Assembly: GCA_004431415.1 (NCBI GenBank)
Contig: QPMI01000560.1
Coordinates: 248,001 to 312,000 of the forward strand
Direction: 5' to 3'
Source of the DNA: Cyanophora paradoxa
Taxonomy: Eukaryota > Glaucocystophyceae > Cyanophorales > Cyanophoraceae
Length of the DNA: 64,000 nucleotides
Positions 44,456 through 56,119 of this stretch are shown piece by piece. Positions within the stretch are counted from its first letter, which is position 1. Each line of letters starts with the position of its first letter. The translations under genes were made by a program, and so were the position numbers. Under the pieces are notes generated by a model. It was not told the DNA's origin, did no database searches, and worked only from the letters and a program-made list of their open reading frames with translations.

Positions 44456-45362
44456 CTCCAGTCGCCCTCGAGCTAGCACCTCCGCTCCATTCACGCCCCC
44501 GCCCCCGCCGTGCGCCTCTCCCCGCCGGGGCCCTCCCGTCCCATGCCCCACGACCCCCCGCAGCGCGCCCGCATGCCCCTGCGGCCCTCGCCCGCGAGCG
44601 CGCCGCGCTGAGCCCGGCTCATCGCCCCGCCGCGCTCGACGCGCCCGCTCGCCGCCGACGCGACCCTCCGCCATCGAGGTCCTCAGCTCTTTTCCCGCCC
44701 GGCCCCCGCCCGGCCCCTCACGCTGCCGCAGCTGCAGCTCGCCCCGACGTCGACCCTCGTCGTCCTCTCCAGCGCGGGCCGGCTGCGCCCGGTGCAAGCC
44801 CCGCCACGCGGCCAGGACATTCGCCCTTCACAATGCGGCGGCTGAGGCGGCGGTGCACCGTGGCCCGGGGGCCGCGGCGTGGCGCTGGGTGGCCGCCCGC
44901 CGCGGCCCCCTCCTCGAGCTCCCCGCTCCGGCCCGCGCTCATGACGGCCCCTCGAGCCCCTCTCAGCTAGATCTGCCCGCGGCCCCCTCCCCTCCGAGCC
45001 GTCGAGCGTCCCCTGTACCCCTCTATCGTGATCGCGTTCTCTCCACAGCACCCTATAGTTGTGCACCCCCCTGAGCACCCCCGGGCTGCTCGCCTCGAGC
45101 TTTCTAGCCTCCTGAATTCAAAGTGCCCGATGTAGCGTGCCGCGCCCCAAGTCAAAAAGCGCCCTCCACACCCCGGCCGTGAGCTCCTCGAACCTCGAGC
45201 CTCGGAGCGCCCTCTAAGCTTAGCTGCGCATGCCCGGCCCTCTCTGCAGCTGGCGAAGAGGCGTGATCGCGAGGCGGTGCGAGTGAGCCTCAGTGGCGGC
45301 GCACTGGCCACCGGCCCTCAGCGCACTGTGGCGCCATGAATGAAAGGGGGTTGGGAGTGTGA
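44456..45362. other. Intergenic region, no supported gene
   Basis: This region of about 900 bp between the LRR gene and the end of the methyltransferase gene has only Arg/Pro/Ala-rich open frames on both strands, with no start, domain or splice logic. It is C-rich on the plus strand from 44490 to 44990. Confidence 0.4.
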
Positions 45363-46919
45363 TCATGAGCTACTGGAGGGGGCTCGGCCGCTGCCGCTGC
45401 CGCCGCCGCTGCCGCCGCTGCCGCCGCTGCCGCCGCTGCCGCCGCCGCTGCTGCCGCCGCTGCTGCCGCCGGCCCGCGGAGTGCTCGGTGGCTTGAAGCC
45501 AAGACCTAGGATGTAGATCTCCTCACTCTCCTGCGGGCGCCAGCGATAGAATTCAGAGGGCGAAGCGCGGGGCGGGGTCCGAGGGCAGCGGGGCACCTGC
45601 CGGCTCGCGGCGGGCTTGGCCCACTGTACCTGTTGCGAGCGGGGGCACAGCTACGGTCATGGACCGGCGCTGCAGTGCTAGCTTGCGGGGGTACGAAGCA
45701 AAGCTCGAGGGGGGAATTCAGGTACCCGGTTGAAGTGCGGGTCGAGGAGCGCCTTGAACTCGTTCTCCGTACCGCCCCGCGTGGCCTTCGCGACGAAGGC
45801 CCCCCCGCGCCTGAGCACCTGCTGCGCCAGCTGCGGCGGGGCTCGGCCGGCGGGCGAGGGAGGCCGGGGGCGGGGGCGGGCGCGGGAGGGGTACCGCCCA
45901 GGCGTCCTCGCAGAGGCGCATGACGCGGAGGTGGTCCGTGCCGTGGTCCCCCGTGAAGGGCGGCGCCATGTCGCTGCGCTCCGCTCAGGCGCGTCCCTCA
46001 GATGACTCTGAGCGGCCGGAGCGGGGGCAGGGCGGGGCGCGCCTGACGACGGCGTCAGCGCCGGCGGGCCCGACGACCTCGCGCAGGCGGCGCGCGGCCG
46101 CCTCCTCGCGCATGTCCAGCTGCAGTACCGTCGCCCCGCCCACGTCATCCATTGCTGCGCATGCCGCCGCCCGGTCGGCACAGCGCGCGGGATGCGCGGC
46201 GCGGCGGCGACACCGTCGAGGCGGCGCGCGCACGGTTCATGTCGGCAGCGACGACCCTCCCGCCTCCCGGCGCACCGGCCCGCACGCGCTGCACCAGGAT
46301 CTGCACGGGCGATCGCACGTACGCGTGGCGCCGGCGAGGCGAGACCGGGATGGCCTGAACCCAGGTCAGGCCCGGCGCGCACCTCTGTCCATCCCCCGGG
46401 AGCTGCGCCACTGCGAAGATTCAGAGCCCCAGGACGGGAAGCGAGAATTCGAAGATGAGCTCACAGGTCAACAGCGACAGCGCCGGGCTTCAGAAACTTG
46501 AACTTGTCATCGAGCTGCGCGAGCTTGAAGGCCGACCGCGCTCCTACGAGAGGCCGGCTCAGCGTAGACGTCGACTCACGCATGCGCGGGTCTCGGGGCA
46601 CGTACGGAGGCCCTGCGCTTCGCGCTCGCGCACGAAGATATCCTTCGACTGCCGCCGTGCCCAAGATGCGGATCTGAGGCGCAATCGTTATCAGCGCCTG
46701 GGTGCACCCGCGATGACCTCTTCCCGGCCGCAGCGCACGATCCGGACTTGCTGCTGAGCGCGGCAGCACCGCTCGATATCGGCCGCCGCAACGCCGCCGC
46801 GCACAGTCGGAGCGCCAGCGCGAGATGCCAGTCGAGCGCGAGATGCCTCGCCCCGCGCGTGTACCGGTCGTAGAGCGCGAGATGCCAGTCGAGCTCGCTT
46901 CGCGCGTGTACCCGGGCAA
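45363..46919 (-). CDS. FtsJ/RlmE-type 2'-O-ribose rRNA methyltransferase (MRM2-like)
   Basis: This SAM-dependent enzyme methylates ribose in rRNA; bacterial RlmE and mitochondrial MRM2 act on the A-loop of the large subunit. Splicing gives RQSKDIFVREREAQGLRARS, then AFKLAQLDDKFKFLKPGAVA and VDLGAAPGGWTEILVQRVRA (SAM motif I), followed by GGGRVVAADMN. LQLDMREEAAARRLREV follows, then DAVVSDMAPPFTGDHGTDHL, formed by a GC-AG intron (45974-46042). RRGGAFVAKATRGGTENEFK comes next, then DPHFNR/VQWAKPAASR and SEFYRWRPQESEEIYILGLG. The catalytic K-D-K-E residues are all present. A Gly/Ser-rich tail encoded by a GGC/AGC repeat follows residue FKPPSTPRAG. The stop is at 45363-45365. The N-terminal exon is not settled and could start as far up as 47082. 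Confidence 0.9.
45380..45475. repeat. Trinucleotide GCC/GCT repeat encoding a Gly/Ser tail
   Basis: Imperfect GCC and GCT triplets on the plus strand are read on the minus strand as GGC and AGC. They give a run of about 30 Gly and Ser residues at the end of the methyltransferase. Confidence 0.85.
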
Positions 46920-47116
46920 AGCAAGCTTGAAGCTTGAAGCTTCGTTCAGCTAACAGCAGCCATCGGCCTTTGGCCGCAGCCACGCACGTCCTGGAGATTG
47001 AACTGCGCATACCGCAGCCTGCAACCTCCAGCTCGCCCCAGAGTCCAAGTTCGATAGAGGCGGCGTCCGGGCGCTTCAGCACGACGTACCGAGGTGGCCT
47101 CGACGTTTAGCTAAGG

Positions 47117-48578
47117 ATGGAGGAGCAGGCGAGGAGGATCGCGCGCCTGCGGAAGCTGGCGACGGAGCCCGAGGCTGTCCGGCTCGTGGACTTGATCGAG
47201 AACCACAACTTCAGCGTGAACCGCAGCGTGGAGATGCGGCTGCTCGACGACGAGAGCGAAAGCGACGAGGAGGAGGGCGAGGCGCAGTCGGCGGCCTCCT
47301 CCAGCAAGAGCGAGGCGAGGCGGCGCCCGAGCGGGGTGCCGGCGCTGGCGGCGCTCGAGGCCGACGGGGAGGGCAAGCTGGGGCACGAGCAGCACGTGCT
47401 GGGCGCCACCCTCAAGCGCGACCTCGGCGCCCGCATCAAGCGCCTCGCCCAGGCGCGCCGCCGCCGAGCGCGAGCGCAAGGCCCCGCCGCCGCCCCATTG
47501 AGCCGCGCCGCCCGCAGAAGGACTTCGACGCGCGGGCGGCGGAGATGGTGCAGCGGATGCTGGGCGAGCGGGCCGAGCGGCCGCCGCTGCTCTCGGCCCG
47601 GCAGGAGCTGCAGACGCGGGCCCAGTGGCGCATGCCGCGGGAGCGCGCGGGGGAGGAGGGCCGGCCCGGGCGCATCTTCGTCGCGGGCAAGGGGTACGTG
47701 GTGCTGGAGGGCGAGGCGGGGGTGCAGCGGGACCCCTCGGAGCGCCCCGCCGAGCTCCCGGGGGCGGCCTCCTTCCGGGAGCCCAAGCGCGGCGCCGCCG
47801 CCCGCGCCGCCGCCGAGGCCGAGGAGGAGGCGCGCCGCGCCGCCGCCGCCTACCGGGCCGCCCACCCCCGGAGTGGCGCCTCGACGGCAAGGGCAACCTC
47901 CTGAACCCGCACGGCCCGCCCCGCCCCGCCTCGCCCCGCCCGCCCTGCGCTCCCCGGGCGGCGCCGCCTGACGGGCCCCGCAGACGAGTACGACCTGCTG
48001 AAGCTCGACGCGTACGCCTCGGGCAAGGCCTCGGGGGGTACGCGGCGCTGTGCCCCCGCCCCGTCCCGCCCCGTCTCCCAGCGCCGAGGGCGGCCGCCTC
48101 GCGCGCGGATGCGCAGGGCGCTCCTCACGGCGCGGTGGCAGCGGATGCGGGGCGGGCCCGAGCCGGCGGCGCCGGCGGCCGCCAGCTGGAAGGACTCGCC
48201 CCGCCTGCCGCCCGCCGCCCGCCACACGTACCGCAAGGTGAGGGGGCGGGCGAGGGGGCCGCCCCGGGGCCCTGCCGCTAGGCAGCCGACGCGGGGGTGG
48301 CAGTACCTGTCGGCGCTGAACGCGGGGGACGACGACGACGACGACAGCGACCTCGACCTGCCCGGCCGCCCCGGCCAGAAGGAGGAGGAGGAGGAGGAGG
48401 GGGGGAGGGCGGGGCGGGGGCGGTCGAGGGCGCGGGGGCGGGTCAGCAGCAGCAGCAGCAGGCGCTGCTCCTGACGGCCCCCTCGGCGCCCTCGGCTGAG
48501 GAGAGGGAGGCCCCGGTGGCCGGGGCGGCCCCCAGCACCAGCGGCAGCGGCGAGGGCGGCGCCGTGGGCGGCGGCTGA
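47117..48578 (+). CDS. Unrecognised acidic, Arg/Ala-rich protein
   Basis: The start MEEQARRIARLRKLATEPEA is followed by VRLVDLIENHNFSVNRSVEM and an acidic patch (DDESESDEEEGE). KLGHEQHVLGATLKRDLGAR leads to an intron near 47455-47516. The next exon reads KDFDARAAEMVQRMLGERAE, RIFVAGKGYVVLEGEAG and RAAAAYRAAHPEW. DEYDLLKLDAYASGKAS lies in a small exon near 47985-48035. A C-terminal part contains SWKDSPRLPPAARHTYRK, LSALNAGDDDDDDSDLDLPG and a Gln run, ending SGSGEGGAVGGG with the stop at 48576-48578. No family is recognised. The acidic patches and charged helices suggest a nuclear protein. It starts divergently from the methyltransferase gene. Confidence 0.6.
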
Positions 48579-49391
48579 GCGAGCGAGCGCTCGGACCGCC
48601 CGGCGCCCACTCATGCCGCCCCCAGCGCCCCCCGGCGCTCGAGGCGGCCGCCCGGCAGACGAACCACCCTTCGACCCGCCGCAGCTGGCGCCGCGCGCGC
48701 CCCGCCTGCTCACGGGGCCGAGGGCCTTCAACCGGGCACGGGTCTCGGCGCTCATCACGAGCCTTGGAGGCTCGCGATCGAGGCACTGCGGCACCCGCGG
48801 CCGCTCGCGCAGCCGACGCTTTCGCTTATTTCAGGAGTAGATGAATTCATCTCGGCGAGATTTAATTACACGAAAGAAACTTTGAAAGGCTGAGAAAAGG
48901 AATCGAAACATCATGTGTCTGCTGCTGTCATACTCATGATTATCATGAGTGACACTGTGACATGCCATGATGGCCATGGGTCGGTATTGCTCAGCGGCTG
49001 TTAACGTTAGAAATACGTATACTGAAACTGCGATTGACTAGATCGAAAGTCTTGGAGGTGCACTAGTACTGCTTTGAAACGTTCATATAATACCATTAAG
49101 ATATACTTAAGAAACTTCGGGCTTTCAGTCCACCCTACGGTATCGATTGTCTGAATTCGAATTTGAATCGGATGACCTGCCTAAGACTGTCGACGCTACG
49201 ATCGGTTGATCCTGCGTAGCCTAGTTTACGTAGGGCACTACGTATACTCTCTCTATTACTCTGACGTGTCTAGATCTAGATCTACACTGCTTGAAATGCA
49301 ACTATCGCTACGGTTCGAGTACGAGGGACGGCGCGGAGCCAAGTGCGGGCCCCGGTCGCGGGCCCGGCGGCCGGGGCGAGCCGCGGCTGCT
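48579..49391. other. AT-richer intergenic region with dispersed repeat word
   Basis: This holds the 3' side of the preceding gene, including one copy of GGCACTGCGGCA at 48782-48793. A notably AT-rich stretch from 48840 to 49310 follows, with CACTGTGACATG near 48953 and overlapping ATCATGA/TCATGAT palindromes near 48936-48948. Convergent genes flank it. No gene is seen. Confidence 0.5.
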
Positions 49392-50928
49392 CTAGGTCTC
49401 GAGGAGGGTGTGGCGGCCGGAGGGCCAGGTCTGGTCGAGGACGGGGGCGCAGGCGGCGCGGACGGCGGAGACGAGGCCCGGGTCGGCCGGCCCGCGGAGC
49501 ATCTGGGCGACGGCGTTCTCGACCTGCGCGGCGCTGGCGAGGCCGACGAAGGTCGAGGCGACGCGCTCGTCGAGGTGCAGCGAGTACTGCAGCGCCACGT
49601 CCGCGATGTCCGCGCCCCGCGCCCTGCACAGCGCCGCCCCCCGCCGCGCCGCCTCGCGCGCCGCCTTGCTCGCCGGGTGCCAGTCGGGGGGCCCCGCCTC
49701 GGTGAGGAGGCCCATGGCGAGGGGCGAGGCGTTGAAGACGCCGAGGCCCCGCCCGACGAGGTACGGCATCTTGCCCGCCAGCGTCGTGTCCAGCAGCGTG
49801 TAGTGGCAGTAGGAGAGGACGACGTCGACCACGTCCGCCGCCCCGCCCTGCTCCAGGATCTCCTGCGCGCGCGCCTCCCCGTCAGAAAAGCGGTCCCAGG
49901 TCGAGATCTCGATGCGGGCGCGCCTCGTAGATCTCGAGGGGCAGGCCGGTGATGCCGACGTGGCGGACGATGCCGCGCTCCTTGAGCTTGCGGAGCGCCG
50001 GGAGCGTCTCCCGCACGATGTACTCCGCGCTCGGCGCGAACTCCACGTCGTGGCAGTGCAGCACGTCGATGTAGTCCGTCCTCAGCCGCTGCGCGCCCGC
50101 CCCGCGCGAGGCGCGTCGGCAAGAGAACGCAAGCCCGGCGGCTCGAGCTCGAGCTCGAGCTTGAGCGGGGCGGACCTGGAGGGACTCGCGGACGGACTCG
50201 GTGATGCGCTTCGCGCTGAAGTCGAAGTCGGTCGCCCCGTAGCGCCCGCACTTCGTCGCGAGGACGTAGTCGCCGCGGGGCACGCGCGCCTCCTCCAGCG
50301 CCTCCCCCAGCAGCGCCTCCGACTTGGTCAGGCCGTCTGCCCCGAGCGCGCCCGCTTCAGCGCGCGCGCCCGCACGATCCGCGCGCCACGCTAGGGGCGG
50401 AGGCGGTCTAGATCGCTGGCGGGTCCTCAAGCGTGCGGTTGCGTAATCGCCAAGTTATGCGCACGAGCTCGAGCTCGGGGGGAAAGATCACTCACAGAAG
50501 GGGCTAGTGTCAAACACGTTGATGCCGAGCTTCAGGGCGGTGTGCACGGCCGCAATGCCATCCTGCGCGTGCGCGGGGGGTTCGTGTGAGTGATGATGTT
50601 TCGCAAAATAATGCGCGTTAGGGTTCAATAGCGCTCGCTAGAATCTGCAAATTGAGGCGTTGCGCAGCTTCGCGCGGCCGCGTGCCGCGTGCGCGGCGGG
50701 CGGATCGAACCGGCACCGGATCGCCTATGGCAACCGCGCCGCGCCGCGCAACGCGTCCCAGCGCAACGCACGGGAAAGACTATAGCTAGCACGAGCACTG
50801 GCGCTAGGCGCTATGCGTGCTCAGCCGACCTGGCGCGTTATAGGCGCGAAGACGCCGCCGAGTGGAGAAGCACCGAACCCCACGGGCGACACCAGAAGGC
50901 CCGTTGTGCCGAGCTGACGGCGCTCCAT
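49392..50928 (-). CDS. L-galactose dehydrogenase-like aldo/keto reductase
   Basis: In plants this NAD-dependent reductase oxidises L-galactose to L-galactono-1,4-lactone for ascorbate synthesis. The start MERRQLGTTGLLVSPVGFGA at 50928 is typical, followed by SPLGGVFAPITRQ. Splicing then gives DGIAAVHTALKLGINVFDTS, PF/YGLTKSEALLGEALEEAR and VPRGDYVLATKCGRYG. RLRTDYIDVLHCHDVEFAPS, LRKLKERGIVRHVGITGLPL, DVVLSYCHYTLLDTTLAGKM and FNASPLAMGLLTEAGPPDWH follow. The aldo/keto reductase tetrad is present: Asp and Tyr in FDTSPFYG, Lys in ATKCGR and His in LHCHD. The end is GRHTLLET, with the stop at 49392-49394. Five exons cover the family's full length. Substrate is inferred from similarity. ALG7 starts 149 bp away in the opposite direction. 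Confidence 0.9.
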
Positions 50929-51077
50929 CGCTACAGTGCTGCAGCTGCTGGCAGACGAGACGGCTGTACCCTAGCTCAAGCCCAAGCCCAAGCCGCCTCC
51001 GGCTTGTCTGCGTCAGCATTCAAGTTCGCAGGCCTTCGACGGAGCGCGCAGGCGCGTAGGCGGTGTAGCTAGCGAAG
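50929..51077. promoter_or_regulatory. Compact bidirectional promoter region
   Basis: Only 149 bp separate the two divergent ATGs of the L-galactose dehydrogenase-like gene and ALG7. Both promoters and both 5' leaders must fit here. The stretch contains CAAGCCCAAGCCCAAGCCG, a triple CAAGCC repeat, near 50977-50995. Confidence 0.6.
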
Positions 51078-52717
51078 ATGGGGCGACTGACCCCGGCCTT
51101 CGTCTTCCTGCTGGCTATCCCGCTGTCGGCCCTCGGGCTGCTCGTGCCGCGCGTCGAGAGCCAGCAGACGCAGCGCCAGATTCTGTACTGCTTCGTAGTC
51201 TCGATCCTTGCGTTCTTCGGGACGCTCCGGCTCATCCCAGTCATCGCCGTCTACACCAAGAAGGCGGGCCTGGCGGGCCGGGACATCAACAAGGCGGCTC
51301 CGAAGAAGAGCGACGACGCCGCGTCGAGCGATGGACCCGCCGAGGACGCGAGGATGTGCGCGCCTCGCAAGCGCGAGGCTCGCTCCGGCCCGCGCGAGCT
51401 GACGCGCGGGCGTCCAGACCCGAGAGCCTCGGCCTCGTGTGCGCGACGGTCTACATCGTCGCCACGATCGTGCTGCAGCTCTTCATGGTCATCCCCGAGA
51501 GCGCGGTCCGCACCGCGTCGCCCCGCCGCCCCGCCCCGCGCGCCCCGAGCGCCCCGCGCCGAGCCCGCGCGGCGCAGCTGGACGAGTACAACGCGGGGCT
51601 GACGTCGGTGCTGCTGATGACGCTGCTGGGGTTCGCGGACGACGTGCTGGACCTGCCGTGGCGCTACAAGATCATCCTCCCCGCCTTCGCGACGCTGCCG
51701 CTGCTGGTCACGTACTCGGGGTCGACGACGGTGCTGGTGCCGAGGCCGCTGCACCCGTTCCTGGGCGCGTCGCTCGCGCTGGGCGTGCTCTACAAGGTCT
51801 ACATGGGCTTCCTCGCCATCTTCTGCAACCAGTCCATCAACATCTACGCCGGCATCAACGGCCCGCCGCCCCGCGCTCCCGCCCCCGCCCCGCCCCCCCC
51901 GCCCCCGCCCCGGCGCTGACGGGCGGCGGCAGGCCTGGAGGCGGGCCAGTCGTACATCATCGGCTGCGCCGTCCTCATCCACAACCTCCTCAACCTCGAC
52001 TCCGAGTTCTTCTTCCAGGTACCCCCCGCCCCCCGCCCGGCCCCGTGCCCCCTCCTGACCTTGTGCCCCCGCAGCACCTCTTCTCGATCTTCCTAATCCT
52101 GCCGTTCATCGCGGTGACGCTGGGGCTGCTCTACTACAACTGGTACCCCTCGGCGGTCTTCGTGGGGGACACCTTCTGCTACTTCGCCGGCATCGCCCTC
52201 GCCGTCGTCGGCATCCTCGCCCACTTCTCCGAGGCCCGCCCCCTTCGGCCCCTCGTCCCTCCCGCCCGCCCGGCGCGGCCCCGGCCTCGCTCACAGAGAT
52301 CCCCCGCGCAGCTCCTCGCCTTCTTCTTCCTCCCCCAGGTTTGCGGGGCGGTGGGAGGAGCGGCTCGCCCCGCGCCCCGCCTGACGCCCCGCCCCACAGA
52401 TCCTCAACTTCCTCTACTCCCTGCCCCAGCTCTTCAAGCTCGTCCCCTGCCCCCGCCACAGGGTCCCCAAGTGCGGCCCGCGACCCCCTTTCCCCCGCCC
52501 CGCCCTCCCCGACGCGCCGGGGGGCGCCGGCAGGCTGAACCCGACGACGGGGAAGCTGGAGAGCAGCAAGAACTACACGCTGCTGAACGCGTTCCTGGGG
52601 ACCTTCGGGCCGATGACGGAGCGCAACCTCTGCGTCGCGCTGCTCGTCTTCCAGGCGCTCTGCTGCGCCGGCGCCCTCCTCGCCAAGCACTACGTCGTCA
52701 GCGCCCTCTACGCCTAG
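51078..52717 (+). CDS. ALG7: UDP-GlcNAc:dolichyl-phosphate GlcNAc-1-P transferase
   Basis: This ER membrane enzyme (DPAGT1/ALG7) catalyses the first step of N-glycan lipid-linked oligosaccharide synthesis and is the target of tunicamycin. The N-terminus ([20 protein letters not shown]) begins a polytopic protein. Diagnostic segments are [91 protein letters not shown] and [20 protein letters not shown], then GPMTERNL. These align throughout with DPAGT1. Two introns use GC donors: 51861-51929, which restores ING/LEGGQ, and 52234-52311, which restores [13 protein letters not shown]. The loop after [12 protein letters not shown] is Ala/Ser/Asp-rich. The stop is at 52715-52717. The span and identity are secure. 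Confidence 0.95.
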
Positions 52718-52969
52718 CTAGCCACAGCACAGCAGCCCACAGGATCGCCGCAATTTCAATGCAGGCGCACAGAAGCGCGTGCAACAGCTAGCCGGGGCCG
52801 CTCGCGGGCCCGGCACGCCCCGAGCTCATGCGCAAGCGTTTAAGGAACGCATCAGAGTCGCAATAGCTGCAGTGTGCAAGCTTGCAGTTCGTCTAAGAGG
52901 GGGGGGGGTCGAGCCGGGGCGGGGTACCAGTTCCGGGGCCTTCATCGGCAGGCACAAGCAGTTCGTCCG

Positions 52970-55667
52970 ATGTCTCTGTCCCTCGTTCGTCAGCTCGCCC
53001 CGCGGGCGTCGTCGTCGCTCCGTGCCACGGTGCGCGCTCCCGGCACAGATTACGAATCCACGGCCCGACGCTGCGGGGCGGGGCGTCGTCGTTTCCTCGC
53101 GCAGCTTGTGCCGGCGCGGTGCTACAATGCCCCCTCGGTGAGCCCTCGCGCATCAGAAGCGCCGACGGGCGCCCGATATCATGCGCGCGCCGACTTGCGC
53201 CGGCTGACCTATTTTGTCTTCGCACCCGTTAGAGCCTCAAGGCGAAGCTGAAGGAGATCATTCCGATCAAGGCCGACGAGGTCAAGACGATCAAGACTAA
53301 GTTCGGCGATGAGGTGCTCGACAAGTGCACGATCGAGCAGGTCCGTTCCATTTTGATGACCCCCCATAGTCATATGGCGTGCGCTGGCTCCAGCGCAAGT
53401 GCAGTCGCCCCTCCCGCAGCTGCCTCCGCTGCCGCTTCGCCGTCGCGGTGGCCTTTCGTACCGAGCGCTGGATCGGTGCTTAGAACACATATAGAGAGCC
53501 ACGGGGATGCTTTGAATTGGATTAAAAGAGATCGGACGTGCCCGCGGCCCCGGGCCTTGCCGATTTTGCCTCCTGTCCTTGTCCCTTACTCTTTTTTTCC
53601 TTAGCCTTGGCCTTTACTCCGATTGCTAGCTTCTTCCAACTCTATCTTCTTCTGGTTTTCTTAATCTGCCCAGCCTAGCTCGGCCCATGCCTTGACGCTT
53701 GTCCTCTGCGCAGACCTACGGTGGCGCGCGCTCCGTCAAGGTCCGGCCCTCCCGCTGCGCGCCACTTCTTAGCTATCCTTATGCCTGCGCGCAGTGCATG
53801 ATCTGGGAGACCTCTCTCCTCGACGCCGATGAGGTGCGCCCCGTCCCACGATCACCAGCTGGTGCTCGGGGGGGGCGCCTGACGCCGCTGGGCGCGGCAG
53901 GGCATCCGCTTCCGCGGCAAGACGATCCCGGAGGTGCAGGCGGCGCTCCCGAAGGCGCCGGGCGGCCAGGAGCCGCTGCCGGAGGCGCTCTGGTGGTTCC
54001 TCCTCACGGGCGAGGTCCCCACCAAGGAGCAGACCGCCGAGGCGAGCGAGCGCGCTACCGCCGACCGTCCGCCGCCTCGTCTGAGGCTGCGCGGGGCAGG
54101 TGACGGCGGAGTGGCACGCGCGCTCGAAACTGCCGGCGCACGTGCCGGCGCTGCTTAAGAGCCTGCCGGAGGACATGCACCCGATGACCAAGTTCAGCAT
54201 CGGCATCATGGCCCTCCAGCCCCAGTCCGTCTTCGCCTCCAAGTACCAGGTCCGCCCGTTCCCCCGCCCGTTCCCCCGTTCGCCTTGCCCGCCGGAGCTG
54301 AGCGGCGGGGGCGGGGGCGCAGCACGGGATGAAAAAGGGCGAGTACTGGGACGCCACCTACGAGGACGCCATGACCCTCCTCGGCCAGATCACCGGCGTG
54401 CGCCCACCGCTCGGCCCCCGACCCGCCGGCCAGCGGCGCCCCCAGACCGAGCGCGCTCGGGCGACAGGTTGCGGCGCACATCTACCGGAACCAGTACCAC
54501 GGGGGGAACATCATCCCGGCCGACCCGAAGCTGGACTGGTCCGCCAACTTCGCGCACATGCTCGGCTTCGACAACAAGACCTTCCACGACCTCATGCGCC
54601 TCTACCTCGTCCGCGCCTCTCGCGTACCCCCGCGCGGCCCGCCGCCCACGCGCCCCGGCAGGTCATCCACTCGGACCATGAGGGCGGCAACGTCTCGGCG
54701 CACACCGTCCACCTGTCCGCCCCCCGCCCTGCCCGCGCCCCGCCGCCGCCACCGCCCCCCGCCGGCCGCCGACGCGCCGGCAGGGTCGGCTCGGCCCTCT
54801 CGGACCCGTACCTCTCCGTCTCGGCCGGCATGAAGTGCGCCCGCCCGCCCCGCCTGCGCGCGCACCCGGCGGGGCCCGGCTCACGCGGCGGCGCAGCGGC
54901 CTTGCGGGCCCGCTGCACGGCCTCGCGAACCAGGAGGTCCTCAACCACCTCATCTCCATCCAGCAGCAGCTCGGCGGCGAGGTCCGCCCCGCCGCCCCCG
55001 CCCCCGCCCCCGCGCTCCCCCCGCCTTCGGCCCTTTCTCAGCGGCGAGCTGCGCGCAGGAGCCGACGGCTGAGCGCCTCACGAAGCTCTGCTGGGACCAG
55101 CTCCAGTCGGGCCGCGTGATCCCGGGCTACGGCCACGCCGTGCTGCGCAAGACGGACCCGCGCTACACGTGCCAGCGCGAGTTCGCGCTGAAGCACCTCC
55201 CGAACGACCCGCTCTTCAAGCTCTGCTCGACGATGTACGAGGTCGTCCCGAAGGTCCTCACCGAGCAGGGCAAGGTCAAGAACCCGTGGCCCAACGTCGA
55301 CGCCCACAGTCCGCCCCGCCCGCCCGCCCGCCCGCCGCCCGCCTCCCGCACCGACACGCGCGGGGGCGCGCGCGCGCAGGCGGCGTGCTCCTCGTCCACT
55401 ACGGGCTGACGCACCAGAACTACTACACGGTGCTCTTCGGCGTCTCCCGCGCCATCGGCACCCTCGCCCAGCTCGTCTGGGACCGCGCCCTTGGCATGCC
55501 CCTTGAGCGCCCCAAGTCGGTCCGCCCGCCCCGCCCCCCGCCCCGCCCCGCGCCCGCCCCGAGCGCCCCGAGCTGCCCCGCGCGTGCTGTTGTTGACTTG
55601 GGATGGCGCGCAGGTCACGACGGAGTGGGTCAAGAAGTGGCTGGCCGGCCACGGCAAGCACCTGTGA
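52970..55667 (+). CDS. CS: Mitochondrial citrate synthase
   Basis: Citrate synthase condenses acetyl-CoA with oxaloacetate in the TCA cycle. The start [20 protein letters not shown] is a basic Ser/Arg-rich mitochondrial presequence. Mature segments are [69 protein letters not shown] and [40 protein letters not shown] and [20 protein letters not shown] follow. The catalytic residues lie in [12 protein letters not shown] (conserved), [11 protein letters not shown] (first His), [17 protein letters not shown] (second His) and [15 protein letters not shown] (Asp). It ends [14 protein letters not shown] with the stop at 55665-55667. The form is the eukaryotic mitochondrial one (type I). About twelve introns interrupt it, some as long as 300 nt near 53340-53710. 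Confidence 0.96.
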
Positions 55668-56119
55668 GGGGCCCCGCCGGCGCCCCCGCATGCTCCAGCT
55701 TCGTCGGGCCCCGCCACGGGTCAAGCAGCGCGCAGCCCGCGGCCGCCCCGCCCCCGCGATTTTGCAGTTTCGCAGTTGCATGCCATTGATGATCGATGAT
55801 TTCAAGCACCCAGACGCAGGTAGTAGGCCCCGTGTACCACTTCGTGTTCAAATTAAGTAATTCTGGTACATGGCCCTGAGGCTGCCGGCTGGGTTCGGGA
55901 CGCAGGCGCTGCGTTGCAGAGAGCGGGGCGGGGCCGGGATGTACACGCGCGAGTGCGGGGCCAGCAGGTTCGCCGGCCACGGGCGAAGCGGCGCGCGGGC
56001 CATGTCCCCTCGCGATCGAGCCGGCAACCCGACATCGATATCGCCAGCGCCTCTCCGGCATCAGTGCAGCGTGCGGCGGATGGAGAAGGGGATGGGGGGC
56101 CGGGGGGCGGGAGGGGCGG
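55668..56119. other. Tail-to-tail intergenic region, citrate synthase / ABC ATPase
   Basis: This convergent region of 452 bp contains no supported gene. It carries a short AT-richer part (55760-55870) and GC-rich flanks. Confidence 0.4.
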
